Source of the DNA: an uncultured Clostridia bacterium
GTDB lineage: Bacteria; Bacillota; Clostridia; UMGS1810
Assembly (NCBI GenBank): GCA_934481345.1
Contig: CAKSPF010000002.1
Span: 1 to 64,000 of the forward strand
Direction of reading: 5' to 3'
DNA length: 64,000 nucleotides
Under the pieces are notes generated by a model. It searched no databases and was not told where the DNA came from. It saw only the letters and a program-made list of their open reading frames with translations. The stretch's first letter is position 1; each line of letters begins with the position of its first letter. Positions 40,446-50,379 of this stretch are shown here, piece after piece. Both the position numbers and the translations under genes were made by a program.

Positions 40446-41615
40446 ATGGCAGATAAAAGAGATTATTACGAAGTGCTCGGCGTTCAGAAGGGCGCAAGCG
40501 ATGATGAAATAAAAAAAGCATACAGACGTGTTGCAAAAAAGTATCACCCCGACCTTCATCCGGGAGATAAAGAAGCAGAAGCTAAGTTCAAGGAAGCCGG
40601 AGAAGCGTATGAGGTGCTCAGCAACAAGGAAAAACGTCAGAGATACGACCAGTACGGTCATGCGGGGGTAGATCCCAATTTCGGTGCGGGCGGCTTTGGC
40701 GGAGGATTTTCCGGCAGCGCGGATTTCAGTGATTTGGGCGATATATTCGGTTCATTCTTCGGCGGCGGTTTCGGCGGCGGAGGAAGACGTGCCAAAAACG
40801 GTCCCAGACGCGGCTCGGACATTGAAGAAAGCGTTCTTATATCTTTTGAAGAAGCGGCTTTCGGCGTAAAAAAGAATTTGAAAATATATAAAATCGAAAA
40901 CTGCGACGAATGCGGCGGAAAAGGCTGCAAGAGTGAAGCAGACAGAATAACCTGCCCGACCTGTAAGGGCAGCGGTGAAATCAAGAATGTTACCAACTCT
41001 ATTTTCGGTCAGATGGTAAATGTAACTACATGCAATCATTGCGGCGGAACAGGCCAGATTATAAAAAATCCTTGCCCCAAGTGCCGCGGCAAGGGCAAAA
41101 TAAAGCATGCACGGACTGTTGACGTTGACATTCCGGCAGGAATAGATTCGGGCGAAACAGTAAGATACAGAGGACTCGGAAACGTCGGAAGCAAGGGCGG
41201 TCCGTCCGGAGATTTGCTTGTGACGGTTCAGATTAAAAGACATTCCGTATTTACCAGAAGGGGCTATGATGTGTACTGCAATGTGCCGATTACTTTCGTA
41301 CAGGCGGCACTCGGTGCAGATGTTGATGTACCGGTTCTTGATGAGAGTGCAAAGGGACGGCTCGGAAAGATTTCGTATAAAATTCCGGAGGGAACACAGC
41401 CCGGTACGGAATTCCGTCTTAAAGGAAAGGGTATACCGAGTGTAAGAAGCTCCGTCCGAGGTGATATGATTATTCATGTGACGGTGGAGGTTCCGAAAAA
41501 TCTGAATAAGGAACAGAAAGACGCTCTGCGCGATTTTGCGAAAGCGTCAAATGAAAATAATTACAAACAGCATAAATCTTTTTTTGAAAAGATGCGAGAT
41601 AATTTTAATAAATAA
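40446..41615 (+). CDS. dnaJ: chaperone DnaJ (Hsp40)
   Basis: 389 residues from ATG 40446 (MADKRDYYEVLGVQKGASDD); GGACGGTG is upstream and a GTG at 40437 is less well placed. The J domain has the HPD motif in KKYHPDLHPGD. A Gly/Phe-rich region follows, then four zinc repeats: CDECGGKG, CPTCKGSG, CNHCGGTG and CPKCRGKG. The C-terminal substrate domain is complete. It activates the DnaK ATPase. Last gene of the operon. Confidence 0.98.
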   Translation: MADKRDYYEVLGVQKGASDDEIKKAYRRVAKKYHPDLHPGDKEAEAKFKEAGEAYEVLSNKEKRQRYDQYGHAGVDPNFGAGGFGGGFSGSADFSDLGDIFGSFFGGGFGGGGRRAKNGPRRGSDIEESVLISFEEAAFGVKKNLKIYKIENCDECGGKGCKSEADRITCPTCKGSGEIKNVTNSIFGQMVNVTTCNHCGGTGQIIKNPCPKCRGKGKIKHARTVDVDIPAGIDSGETVRYRGLGNVGSKGGPSGDLLVTVQIKRHSVFTRRGYDVYCNVPITFVQAALGADVDVPVLDESAKGRLGKISYKIPEGTQPGTEFRLKGKGIPSVRSSVRGDMIIHVTVEVPKNLNKEQKDALRDFAKASNENNYKQHKSFFEKMRDNFNK

Positions 41616-41618
41616 TAT

Positions 41619-41652
41619 AAACGGACTTTACCCGACGGTAAAGTCCGTTTTG
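41619..41652 (+). terminator. bidirectional terminator between dnaJ and mtnN
   Basis: AAACGGACTTTACC (41619-41632), loop CGAC, GGTAAAGTCCGTTT (41637-41650). Perfect 14-base stem with A and T flanks; it serves both converging genes. Confidence 0.93.
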
Positions 41653-41653
41653 C

Positions 41654-42343
41654 TCAATAATTTTCGATAAAGTATCTGATTATTCGGATTGACTTGTCGG
41701 CAGCGGCAATCGTAAATTCTCTGTAATCCATGTGAGAGCTGCCGTCGGCATTGTCGGAGATTGCGCGCAGAACTCCGAAATCAACTCCGTTTGCATAGCA
41801 TACATGCCCTATTGCGCCGCCTTCCATTTCAGTGGATACAGCGTTAAAATTCTTTATGATTTTTTGCTTTTTTTCATTGCAGTTAATAAACTGGTCGCCT
41901 GTCGCAATTGTTCCGCAGACCACAGTTGTGTTATCCAGTTTTTGCGCTGCGTCATACAGCGTTTTGACAATTTTTTCACTGCACGGAATTTTAACCGTGT
42001 TTATGTGTGACAGAAAGCCCAATGGCTCGCCGAAAGGTGTTGTATCGCAATCATGCTGGACTACATTTTCGGCAATTGCTATGTCTGTTACGTTCAGTTT
42101 TTTTGAAAGTCCGCCTGCCACTCCCGAGTTTATTATACATTCGGGATTGTATTTCAGTATCATGGCTTCCGTGCATAGTGCCGCGTTGACTTTTCCTGCG
42201 CCGCATTTTGCCGCAACCACATCCTTGCCGCATATCTTTCCCGAAAAAAACTCAATTCCGCTTATTTTTTCGGTGCAGCAATTTTCTATAAGCTGTTTTA
42301 TCCCGTCCGTTTCAATATCCATTGCACCTATAATACCTATCAT
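41654..42343 (-). CDS. mtnN: 5'-methylthioadenosine/S-adenosylhomocysteine nucleosidase
   Basis: 229 residues from the ATG at 42341-42343 (MIGIIGAMDIETDGIKQLIE), with GGAGGAAAAAAC upstream; a longer in-frame start has no site. Conserved VAAKCGAGKVNAALCTEAMI, SGVAGGL, VSTEMEGGAIGHVCYANGVD (Met-Glu ribose-binding) and the catalytic Asp in RAISDNADG. It recycles SAM by-products (SAH, MTA, 5'-deoxyadenosine), the last relevant because several radical SAM enzymes (PflA, HemW, the 59384 protein) occur in this window. Single-gene unit. Confidence 0.95.
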   Translation of the reverse strand: MIGIIGAMDIETDGIKQLIENCCTEKISGIEFFSGKICGKDVVAAKCGAGKVNAALCTEAMILKYNPECIINSGVAGGLSKKLNVTDIAIAENVVQHDCDTTPFGEPLGFLSHINTVKIPCSEKIVKTLYDAAQKLDNTTVVCGTIATGDQFINCNEKKQKIIKNFNAVSTEMEGGAIGHVCYANGVDFGVLRAISDNADGSSHMDYREFTIAAADKSIRIIRYFIENY

Positions 42344-42494
42344 GTTTTTTCCTCCGCATAAAATATTATAACTAATTCTATCATTTTTTTGATTTATAAT
42401 CAATATTAATTGTCACAGAGTCAAAAAATGAGGCATTTTAGCAGGAAATGATATACTTTTTTATAAACAAAATGTTAAAATTGTTAAAAAGGTA

Positions 42495-42523
42495 TTGTTA
42501 TATTTAAAGAAAGTTGATATAAT
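42495..42523 (+). promoter_or_regulatory. secA: sigma-A promoter of secA
   Basis: TTGTTA (42495-42500) and TATAAT (42518-42523) with 17 bases between. Confidence 0.75.
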
Positions 42524-42560
42524 AAATCTATATACTTAATGACACTGAAAGGAAATCTTT

Positions 42561-45290
42561 ATGAAAAAATTAATAGAAAAGGTTATAGGCTCATACAGTG
42601 ACAGAGCCATAAAAAAGATAATGCCTATAGTTGATGAAATAAATCGGCTTGAAGGCAGCATAAAGAGCCTTAGCGACAGCGAGCTTAAAGCTAAAACAGA
42701 TGAATTCAGAAGCAGACTCTCAAATGGTGAAACTCTTGACGATATACTTCCCGAAGCATTTGCGGTTGTGCGCGAGGCAGGCAAAAGGGTGCTCGGCATG
42801 CGCCACTTTGATGTACAGCTCATAGGCGGTATCGTTCTGCACCAGGGCAGAATTGCCGAAATGAAAACAGGTGAAGGTAAAACTCTCGTTGCGACGCTTC
42901 CGTGCTATCTTAATGCACTTGAGGGCAAGGGCGTTCATGTTGTAACCGTAAATGATTATCTCGCAAAGCGTGACAGCGAGCAAATGGGTAAAATTTATAA
43001 ATTTCTCGGACTTACAGTCGGACTTATAACTCATGACGAAAGCCCCGAGGAAAGGAAGGCGGCTTATAACTGCGATATTACCTACGGCACAAACAATGAA
43101 CTCGGATTTGACTATCTGAGAGATAACATGGTTATCTCAAAGGAAAATGTTGTTCAGCAGAAGGGTCATAATTTTGCCGTAGTTGACGAAGTGGACTCTA
43201 TTCTTATTGATGAAGCGAGGACACCGCTTATTATTTCGGGACTCGGTGAAACATCAACAGAGCTTTATACTTTGGCAGACAGATTTGCAAAAGGGCTTAA
43301 ATGCAAAAAAATCGTTGAGTCTGACGATAAAGTTATAGATGAGGACGGCGACGCGGATTATATCGTGGACGAAAAGGCTCATACCGCAACGCTTACCGCA
43401 GCGGGAATCAAAAAGGCTGAACAGGCATTCAATATAGAAAACCTTTCCGATCCCGAAAATATCACAATCTCGCACCATATTAACCAGGCAATAAAGGCAT
43501 ACGGTATCATGCACAGAGATATGCAGTATGTAGTAAAGGACGGCCAGGTAATAATTGTCGATGAATTTACCGGAAGACTTATGCACGGCAGAAGGTATAA
43601 TGACGGACTTCATCAGGCAATAGAAGCAAAAGAGGGAGTGCATATAGCGCATGAGAGCAAAACTCTTGCAACAATAACCTTCCAGAACTTTTTCAGACTT
43701 TATTCAAAGCTTTCCGGTATGACCGGTACTGCCGAAACTGAGGAAACAGAGTTTCAGGAGATATACAAGCTCGATGTTGTCGTTATACCGACAAACGAGC
43801 CGATGATAAGAATAGACCATCCCGATAGCGTTTATAAGACAGAAGCGGGAAAGTTCAAGGCTGTTATTGAACAGATAAAAGAGTGCCACGCTAAGGGACA
43901 GCCGGTGCTTGTCGGTACAATTACAATAGAAAAATCAGAGCTTCTGAGCAAAATGCTCAAACGCGAGGGCATACCCCATGAGGTGCTCAATGCCAAATAT
44001 CACGAAAAAGAGGCAGAAATTGTTGCACAGGCGGGAAGAAAAGGCGCTGTTACCATTGCTACAAACATGGCAGGCCGCGGTACCGATATTATGCTCGGCG
44101 GTAATGCCGAATTTATGGCAAAGCGCGAAATGAAGAAAATGGGTTTTGAGGATGACCTTATCCTGGAGAGCACAGGTCTTTCGGATACGGATGACGAAGA
44201 AATTCTTAACGCAAGAAAGACGTTTAATGAACTCAGAGATAAATTTAAGGTTCAGATAGAACAAGAACGCGAAGAAGTAAAGCAAGCGGGCGGACTGTTT
44301 ATAATCGGTACGGAGCGCCATGAGTCGCGCCGTATTGACAATCAGCTCAGAGGCCGAAGCGGAAGACAGGGAGATATTGGTGAATCGAGATTTTATATTT
44401 CACTTGAGGACGATTTGATGCGTCTGTTCGGTTCCGACCGCCTCACCTCCATTGTCAATGCAATGGGACTTGCGGATGACGAGGCAATTGAGCATAAAAT
44501 GCTGTCAAACGCTATAGAAAATGCCCAAAAACGTGTTGAGGGCAGAAACTTCCAGGTTCGCTGCCACGTTCTCAAATATGATGATGTAATGAATGTTCAG
44601 CGGGATACTATATACAAGCAAAGACAGAAGGTTCTTAACGGCGAAGACGTTACCGACTCAATCAGGCACATGATTGTTGAATTTGTCGAAAATACAGTGG
44701 ATTCGTATACCGGCAGCGAGGAATATCCCGATAACTGGAATCTCAAAGGTCTTATAGAATATGTTGAGCATATTTTTGTTCCGCAGGGTATGCTTTCTTT
44801 CACAAAGGACGACTTGCAGACTCTTACCAAGGAAGACCTTAAGCGGCAGCTTATTGATATTGCCGAAAAACGCTATGAAGAAAAACGCGCGGAATTCGGC
44901 GATGATATGATGAAAGAAGTGCAGAGAGTTATTCTGCTGAAGGTAGTAGACAGCAAGTGGATGGATCATATCGACAATATGGATCAGCTGCGCCAGGGAA
45001 TAGGCCTCAGGGCATACGGAAACAACGACCCTGTCATCGAATACAAAAACGAGGGTTATGCAATGTATGAAGAAATGATCGGCGCAATAGGCGAGGACGT
45101 TATCAGAATGCTGTTTAACGTGAGAGTGGAAACAAAGCTTGAACAGAGGCAGGAAAACATCCCGATGACTACAAATAAAGATGAAAACGGCGTTCAGAAA
45201 CCGCAGACCAGAAGCGGAGCAAAGGTTGGCAGAAATGACCCTTGCCCGTGCGGAAGCGGACTTAAATATAAAAAATGCTGTGGAAAATAA
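42561..45290 (+). CDS. secA: protein translocase ATPase SecA
   Basis: The motor of Sec protein export, 909 residues. Walker A is AEMKTGEGKTLVATL (near 97-111), DEAD-type Walker B VVDEVDSILIDEARTPLI, and helicase motif ATNMAGRGTDIMLGG; RGRSGRQGDIGESRFYISLE is the arginine-finger region. The C terminus ends in the zinc-binding GRNDPCPCGSGLKYKKCCGK. ATG 42561 has GAAAGGAAA upstream. It exports the amidase lipoprotein and the PPIC protein of this window, among others. Confidence 0.98.
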   Translation: MKKLIEKVIGSYSDRAIKKIMPIVDEINRLEGSIKSLSDSELKAKTDEFRSRLSNGETLDDILPEAFAVVREAGKRVLGMRHFDVQLIGGIVLHQGRIAEMKTGEGKTLVATLPCYLNALEGKGVHVVTVNDYLAKRDSEQMGKIYKFLGLTVGLITHDESPEERKAAYNCDITYGTNNELGFDYLRDNMVISKENVVQQKGHNFAVVDEVDSILIDEARTPLIISGLGETSTELYTLADRFAKGLKCKKIVESDDKVIDEDGDADYIVDEKAHTATLTAAGIKKAEQAFNIENLSDPENITISHHINQAIKAYGIMHRDMQYVVKDGQVIIVDEFTGRLMHGRRYNDGLHQAIEAKEGVHIAHESKTLATITFQNFFRLYSKLSGMTGTAETEETEFQEIYKLDVVVIPTNEPMIRIDHPDSVYKTEAGKFKAVIEQIKECHAKGQPVLVGTITIEKSELLSKMLKREGIPHEVLNAKYHEKEAEIVAQAGRKGAVTIATNMAGRGTDIMLGGNAEFMAKREMKKMGFEDDLILESTGLSDTDDEEILNARKTFNELRDKFKVQIEQEREEVKQAGGLFIIGTERHESRRIDNQLRGRSGRQGDIGESRFYISLEDDLMRLFGSDRLTSIVNAMGLADDEAIEHKMLSNAIENAQKRVEGRNFQVRCHVLKYDDVMNVQRDTIYKQRQKVLNGEDVTDSIRHMIVEFVENTVDSYTGSEEYPDNWNLKGLIEYVEHIFVPQGMLSFTKDDLQTLTKEDLKRQLIDIAEKRYEEKRAEFGDDMMKEVQRVILLKVVDSKWMDHIDNMDQLRQGIGLRAYGNNDPVIEYKNEGYAMYEEMIGAIGEDVIRMLFNVRVETKLEQRQENIPMTTNKDENGVQKPQTRSGAKVGRNDPCPCGSGLKYKKCCGK

Positions 45291-45322
45291 TTGATTTTAA
45301 ATAATATTAAGAGGTGATATTT

Positions 45323-46445
45323 TTGCTGGAGTACGATGAATACAAAATTGAGCTTGCAGGCATGGAGGCCGGCATAAAAGAACTGAGGGATTCACTTTGA
45401 CATCGGCAGCGCTTTGGAAAAAATAAAAGAGCTTGAAGAAAAAACCGCCGAACCGGGATTTTGGGATGATATGGAAAACAGCCAGAAAATTCTTCAGAAA
45501 GTAAAATCGCTCAAATCCAAAACGGAAAAGTATAACGAGCTTTGCCGCGAATATGACGACACAATGGTTCTTATAGATATGGCAAATTCCGAAAACGACG
45601 ATTCATATATAGGCGAGGTCGGAGAGACAATAAAAAAAATCAGGAAAACTGTCGAGGAAATGACGCTTCAGACTCTGCTTTCCGGTGAGTATGACAAAAA
45701 TAACGCTATCTTGTCACTTCATGCCGGCGCAGGCGGTACAGAGGCGCAGGACTGGGTTGAAATGCTTCTCAGAATGTATACGAGATGGGCGGAAAGAAGA
45801 AACTTTTCCGTCGAAACCCTCGATTTGCTTCCCGGAGATGACGCAGGAGTAAAAAGCGCCACAATACTTGTTTCCGGTGAGAATGCATACGGATATTTAA
45901 AAAGCGAAAAAGGTGTGCACAGACTTGTAAGAATTTCTCCGTTTGACGCCGCAGGCAGACGCCATACGTCTTTTGCAAGCGTTGAGGTTATGCCGGAATT
46001 TAATGATGAAATTCAGATAGACATCCGTCCGGAGGATTTGAGGGTAGATACTTACCGTTCGAGCGGCGCAGGCGGTCAGCACATAAACAAGACTGATTCC
46101 GCAATAAGAATTACACACCTTCCCACCGGAATAGTAGTGTCCTGTCAAAATGAGCGTTCACAGCACAAAAATCGCGATACTGCAATGAAAATGCTTAAAT
46201 CAAAGCTTATGGAGCTGAAGGAACGCGAAAATCAGGAAAAAATAAACGACATAAAGGGTGTGGAAAAGGAAATCGGCTGGAGCAGCCAGATACGAAGCTA
46301 CGTTTTCCACCCGTATAACCTTGTCAAAGACCACCGTACAAATTATGAAATGGGCAATATAACTGCCGTTATGGACGGTGACCTTGACGGATTTATAAAC
46401 GAGTACCTGAAAAAAGCAAATCTCGGTACGCTTAATCTGAAATAA
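45323..46445 (+). CDS. prfB: peptide chain release factor 2 (programmed +1 frameshift)
   Basis: RF2 reads TGA and TAA. Translation starts at TTG 45323 (MLEYDEYKIELAGMEAGIKE), with GAGGTGATA upstream. After 25 codons the frame meets CTT-TGA-C (45395-45401). The ribosome must shift +1 over CTT to continue as DIGSALEKIKELEEKTAEPG to the stop at 46445, giving 373 residues. An internal Shine-Dalgarno-like AGGGA lies at 45386-45390, and the in-frame TGA is the usual autoregulatory signal: low RF2 favours the shift. SPF (RISPFDAAGRRHTSF) is the stop-recognition motif and GGQ lies in SSGAGGQHINKTDSAIRITH. It follows secA by 32 bases, the same order as in Bacillus. Confidence 0.97.
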
Positions 46446-46462
46446 ACGGAGGATAAAACTTT

Positions 46463-47821
46463 ATGATTAAAAAAAGTGTTATAGCAGCTGCTGCAGCAGT
46501 TGCTGTTATGAGTGTTACAGCCTTTGCTGACCCTTACGAAACAATAACAGTCGATAAAAATACAATAAATATCGTTGTAGACGGCGAGAGAGTTGTTTCC
46601 GACAATTTTCTTTTCAATGATACCACATACGTTCCGCTCAGACGCATAGCGGAAATGCTCGGCAAGAAGGTTGAGTATGTTGCTGACGGCAATAAAGCGC
46701 TCATTACCGATACCGATATACCGGAAACTCCCGGAAATTCCGCGTCGGCACTTGATGAAGCGGCAAACAGCAAGATAAGCGTCGAGAGAAATACCATGAA
46801 CATATTTGTAAACGGAAATAAGGTCGAAGCAGACAACTTTCTGTATAATGACACTACCTATGTTCCGCTTAGAATTGTAAGCGAAATGTTTGAAAAAACC
46901 GTTGGATGGGAGCAGCTTACAAATACCGCTTCAATCGGCAAAAAAGCCTCGTCGGTATTTGACGGAAACGTTCTCGGAACGGTTAACGGCAGAAGCTATA
47001 CCGATACTGTTTTTGAGGGCTATAAGAATCTATACAATGCAAGCGGTTCCGTTCCGCAGGATTCCGATCTCAATGAAATAGTTCTCAATCAGATAAAATA
47101 CGACTGCGCTATTATGGACACAGCGCTTAAAAACGGAATTACCGCAGGAGTAAGCTTTGAAAATGATTACATGCAGAACCTTGAGGCATATAAGGCCCAA
47201 AACGGCGGTACAGACGGATTCGGACAGCTTTTGGAAGAAAACGGTTATACTTATGAAATGTATCATTATACTCAGATGATGAATAATCTTTATAACCAGC
47301 TTATGATACTTCCGGAGTTTGCACCTACAGATGAAGAAATACAAAAATTCTATGACGATAATCTTGAAAAGGTATTTGTATTTAACGGTGTAAGGGCAAA
47401 GCATGTACTTATCATACCCGATGCGGATGAAAACGGAAATTCAACCGATGAGCAGTGGAACAAAGCTCTCGAAACGGCAAACAAGGTTTGTGAGCTTGCA
47501 AAAAACGGAGCAAATTTTGATGACCTTATAGCTGAATACAATATGGATCCCGGTGTGCAGAAAAATCCCAACGGATATACTTTCGGCAGGGGTGAAATGG
47601 TTTCTGAGTTTGAAGACGCTTGCTATTCCATGGATGTCGGAGATATAAGCGAGCCAATCAAAACCGCATACGGCTATCATGTAATAGAGCTTGAGGAGAA
47701 GCTTCCGTATTATAAATTTGATGATGACGTCAAAGCGTTTATCAAAAACACACTGGCAGCGGAAAATCTTGCAAAATATCTTGATAATGCTGCTGAAAGT
47801 TCGGTAGTTGAAGAAAAATAA
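46463..47821 (+). CDS. exported PPIC-type peptidyl-prolyl isomerase with two stalk domains
   Basis: 452 residues. A signal peptide (about 1-22, cleaved after AFA) leads to two copies of the copper-amine-oxidase N-terminal-like stalk domain (about 25-75 and 95-150), each with DNFLxNDTTYVPLRxxxEM. The PrsA/SurA-type part follows: a SurA-like N-terminal helical region (170-280) and a parvulin domain (about 305-415; VRAKHVLIIPDADE, GYTFGRGEMVSEFEDACYSM, IKTAYGYHVIELEEK). Without a lipobox it is secreted, or held by the stalks, and likely helps fold exported proteins. It begins 17 bases after prfB. Confidence 0.9.
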   Translation: MIKKSVIAAAAAVAVMSVTAFADPYETITVDKNTINIVVDGERVVSDNFLFNDTTYVPLRRIAEMLGKKVEYVADGNKALITDTDIPETPGNSASALDEAANSKISVERNTMNIFVNGNKVEADNFLYNDTTYVPLRIVSEMFEKTVGWEQLTNTASIGKKASSVFDGNVLGTVNGRSYTDTVFEGYKNLYNASGSVPQDSDLNEIVLNQIKYDCAIMDTALKNGITAGVSFENDYMQNLEAYKAQNGGTDGFGQLLEENGYTYEMYHYTQMMNNLYNQLMILPEFAPTDEEIQKFYDDNLEKVFVFNGVRAKHVLIIPDADENGNSTDEQWNKALETANKVCELAKNGANFDDLIAEYNMDPGVQKNPNGYTFGRGEMVSEFEDACYSMDVGDISEPIKTAYGYHVIELEEKLPYYKFDDDVKAFIKNTLAAENLAKYLDNAAESSVVEEK

Positions 47822-47827
47822 GAATTA

Positions 47828-47858
47828 AAAAGCTGTCGGAGCAAACCCGACAGCTTTT
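47828..47858 (+). terminator. bidirectional terminator between converging genes
   Basis: AAAAGCTGTCGG (47828-47839) pairs with CCGACAGCTTTT (47847-47858). It overlaps the stop region of the Tet(M)-like gene on the other strand. Confidence 0.9.
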
Positions 47859-50379
47859 ACTGTTTTTCAATGTATTTTCTCATTTCATCTTCAGCGGACT
47901 GCACATCTTTTTCAAATTCAGGCGCGCTTATGCGGTAGGCGCCGTTACCGAATACAATTATTTGTTCAAGGTTATCCGAGGTGGCTACCCGTACACGGTA
48001 ATTTTTGCTTAAAACCTTGCTTGTTTTTTCAATATAAGAGTCGGCAGTTTCTGCTTCTTTGGTGTATACGACCGAAACACCGTGAAGGTTTTCTGTTTCG
48101 CGATAACTTCCCGGTACTTTGTACGCGTCAAATACCAAAATTACGTTTTCGTTTCTCATTGCACGGTAATTGCATATTTTGTTTATAAGCAGCGAACGCG
48201 CACTGTCAAGGCTGTCTTTGGCGATTTCTTTCAGCTCGTCCCAGGCAAAAATTATGTTGTACCCGTCAATCAGTAAATATGTTTCGTCAAAAATTTTTGC
48301 CTTGCCGTTTTGGTATACAGGAGTTTTCGGCGTTTTGAGCGGACGCGGAGATTTGTTTTTAATCTTTCCGTATGTTGCCTCAAAAATTTTCAGAAGTTCT
48401 TCTTCGTCTGCAATAAGAGCGCGGTATTTTGCGGCAGGAACATCCGGTTCGCTGATTTTCTTCTTTTTCAGAGGCAGATGCATGTGATTGAAAACATCAT
48501 TCCATTTGACAGTTATTCCGCTCCCGTGGGAACAGAATACGGAGTCGGCGGTGTTTTGTATGTCCGCTTCGCAGTCATAGCCGATTTTTTCTATGACTTC
48601 CTGCTGATTTACGCATGGTCCGTAGCCGTTAAAAAAGCAGCTCAGTCTGCATGAACCGTGCGTGTACGCTATAAGCTTTTCGTGGTATTCATTCATTTTT
48701 CCGACAGGAACCGTGCCTGATATAACAGTGGTGTTTTCCGAGGCTGCGGGAGGATCGGTCTTTGCACCGAGCTGTTCCAGATCCGTAAGCGCTCTGCCGG
48801 TACATTCAACGGGTATTTCAAGGGTAAATTTGTACCAAGGCTCAAGGACAACGCTTTTTGCCTGCATAAGTCCCTGTCGGATTGCTCTGTAGGTCGCTTC
48901 TCTGAAATCGCCGCCCTCGGTATGCTTTACATGTGCTTTTCCGCTTACCAGGGTTATTTTTATATCCGTTACCGGAGAGCCTGTAAGCACTCCGGGATGT
49001 GGTTTTTCGGCAATGTGCGCCATGATAAGGTTTTGATAGTTTTTGTCAAGCTCGTCTTCGCTGCATTCGGAGGCGATTGTAATTCCGCTGCCTTTTTCGG
49101 CAGGTTCCATTTTCAGGTGAACCTCCGCGTAGTGCCTGAGAGGTTCAAAGTGGCCTACACCTTCAACCTCGTTCTCAATTGTTTCTTTGTATATTATGCC
49201 CCCGTTTTCAAATTCCGCGTCAAGATTAAATCTGTCTGAAAGTATGCGCTTTAAAACCTCTAACTGCACTGAACCCATTATCTGAATATCAATTTTCTTC
49301 TGCTGCTCGTTAAACGAAACATTCATCTGCGTTTCTTCGTCCGACAGCTTTTTGAAAATATTCAGCGCTTTGTTAATATCATATCCGTCCGGCAATTTTA
49401 CGGAATATGTAAAAAACGCTTCCGAAACAAGAGTGTTAAAGTCATTTTCCGCTCCGAGTCCCTGACCGGCATATGCAAATGAAAGACCGGTGACTGCGCA
49501 TACCGTACCTGCGTCGGCAGTCTGTACATTTTTGTATTTTGCGCCGGAATATATGCGGATTTCATTTACCTTTCCGCTTCCGTTTTCAGCAGTTATTAAA
49601 TCTCTGACGTCAAGCGTACCGCCCGTTATTTTCAAGTGTGCAAGGCGGCTGCCTTTTTCGTCTTCCGATATTTTAAATACCTTTGCGCCGAAATCTTTTT
49701 TCGGCTGCGGCGGCAAAGTGTATGCGTCAATAATATCAAGCAGTTCTTTGATTCCTTCGTTTCTAAGCGCAGAGCCGAAACAGCAGAGAAATATTTTTCT
49801 TTGCGCGACCGCTCGGCAGACAGAATTTTGAGAAACGGCTCCGTTGTCAAAAAATTCCTCCATAAGCTCATTGTCTGCCGTTGCGATGTTTTCAACCGCT
49901 TCATTTTTGTCTGAAAAATCTATGCAGCAGCTGCTTAGTGATTTTTGCAGCTCGGTTTTGATTTTTTGCTTATCGGATGCCGGCAGGTCCATTTTGTTTA
50001 TAAAGACAAACGTGGGAATCCGGTAATGCTCAAGCAGCTTCCACAGCGTTTTTGTATGACTTTGAACACCGGCGGAACCGCTTATTGTCAGAATTGCATA
50101 ATCAAGCACTTTCAGAGTTCTTTCCGCTTCTGCGGAAAAATCCGCATGCCCCGGTGTGTCCAGAAGGGTAATATGCGAGCCGCCGTATTCAAACACCGCC
50201 TGCTTGGAAAATATGGTAATTCCCCGTTCTTTTTCTATTGTATCAGTATCAAGAAAGGCATCTCCGTGGTCTACGCGCCCGGGCTTTGAAATAGCACCCG
50301 AATTATACAGCAGACTCTCGGAAAGTGTAGTTTTTCCCGAATCAACGTGTGCCAGTATGCCTATTGCAATTTTTTTCAT
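47857..50379 (-). CDS. Tet(M)-like ribosomal translational GTPase fused to a NYN/Rae1 (YacP)-like nuclease domain
   Basis: 840 residues (ATG 50379; another in-frame ATG at 50388). Residues 1-640 resemble ribosomal protection proteins of the Tet(M)/EF-G type: ILAHVDSGKTTLSESLLYNS is G1, RGITIFSKQAVF switch I, LLDTPGHADF G3 and FINKMDLP G4; domains II-V follow with GSVQLEVLKRILSDRFN and the Tet(M)-like EPWYKFTLEIPVECTGRALT. The last 165 residues are a NYN-type PIN-like domain, YLLIDGYNIIFAWDEL, then VILVFDAYKVPGSYRETENL, AETADSYIEKTSK and VRVATSDNLEQIIVFGNGAY. This matches YacP/Rae1, an endonuclease that cuts mRNA in the ribosomal A site in Bacillus. A drug-resistance role is unlikely to be the only one. 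Single gene. Confidence 0.87.
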   Translation of the reverse strand: MKKIAIGILAHVDSGKTTLSESLLYNSGAISKPGRVDHGDAFLDTDTIEKERGITIFSKQAVFEYGGSHITLLDTPGHADFSAEAERTLKVLDYAILTISGSAGVQSHTKTLWKLLEHYRIPTFVFINKMDLPASDKQKIKTELQKSLSSCCIDFSDKNEAVENIATADNELMEEFFDNGAVSQNSVCRAVAQRKIFLCCFGSALRNEGIKELLDIIDAYTLPPQPKKDFGAKVFKISEDEKGSRLAHLKITGGTLDVRDLITAENGSGKVNEIRIYSGAKYKNVQTADAGTVCAVTGLSFAYAGQGLGAENDFNTLVSEAFFTYSVKLPDGYDINKALNIFKKLSDEETQMNVSFNEQQKKIDIQIMGSVQLEVLKRILSDRFNLDAEFENGGIIYKETIENEVEGVGHFEPLRHYAEVHLKMEPAEKGSGITIASECSEDELDKNYQNLIMAHIAEKPHPGVLTGSPVTDIKITLVSGKAHVKHTEGGDFREATYRAIRQGLMQAKSVVLEPWYKFTLEIPVECTGRALTDLEQLGAKTDPPAASENTTVISGTVPVGKMNEYHEKLIAYTHGSCRLSCFFNGYGPCVNQQEVIEKIGYDCEADIQNTADSVFCSHGSGITVKWNDVFNHMHLPLKKKKISEPDVPAAKYRALIADEEELLKIFEATYGKIKNKSPRPLKTPKTPVYQNGKAKIFDETYLLIDGYNIIFAWDELKEIAKDSLDSARSLLINKICNYRAMRNENVILVFDAYKVPGSYRETENLHGVSVVYTKEAETADSYIEKTSKVLSKNYRVRVATSDNLEQIIVFGNGAYRISAPEFEKDVQSAEDEMRKYIEKQ

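Noticed and set aside
47857..50379. Acquired tetracycline-resistance gene
   Set aside because: No mobile element, no tet leader, base composition like its neighbours, and a fused nuclease domain. A chromosomal translation factor is a better reading, although some resistance effect cannot be excluded.
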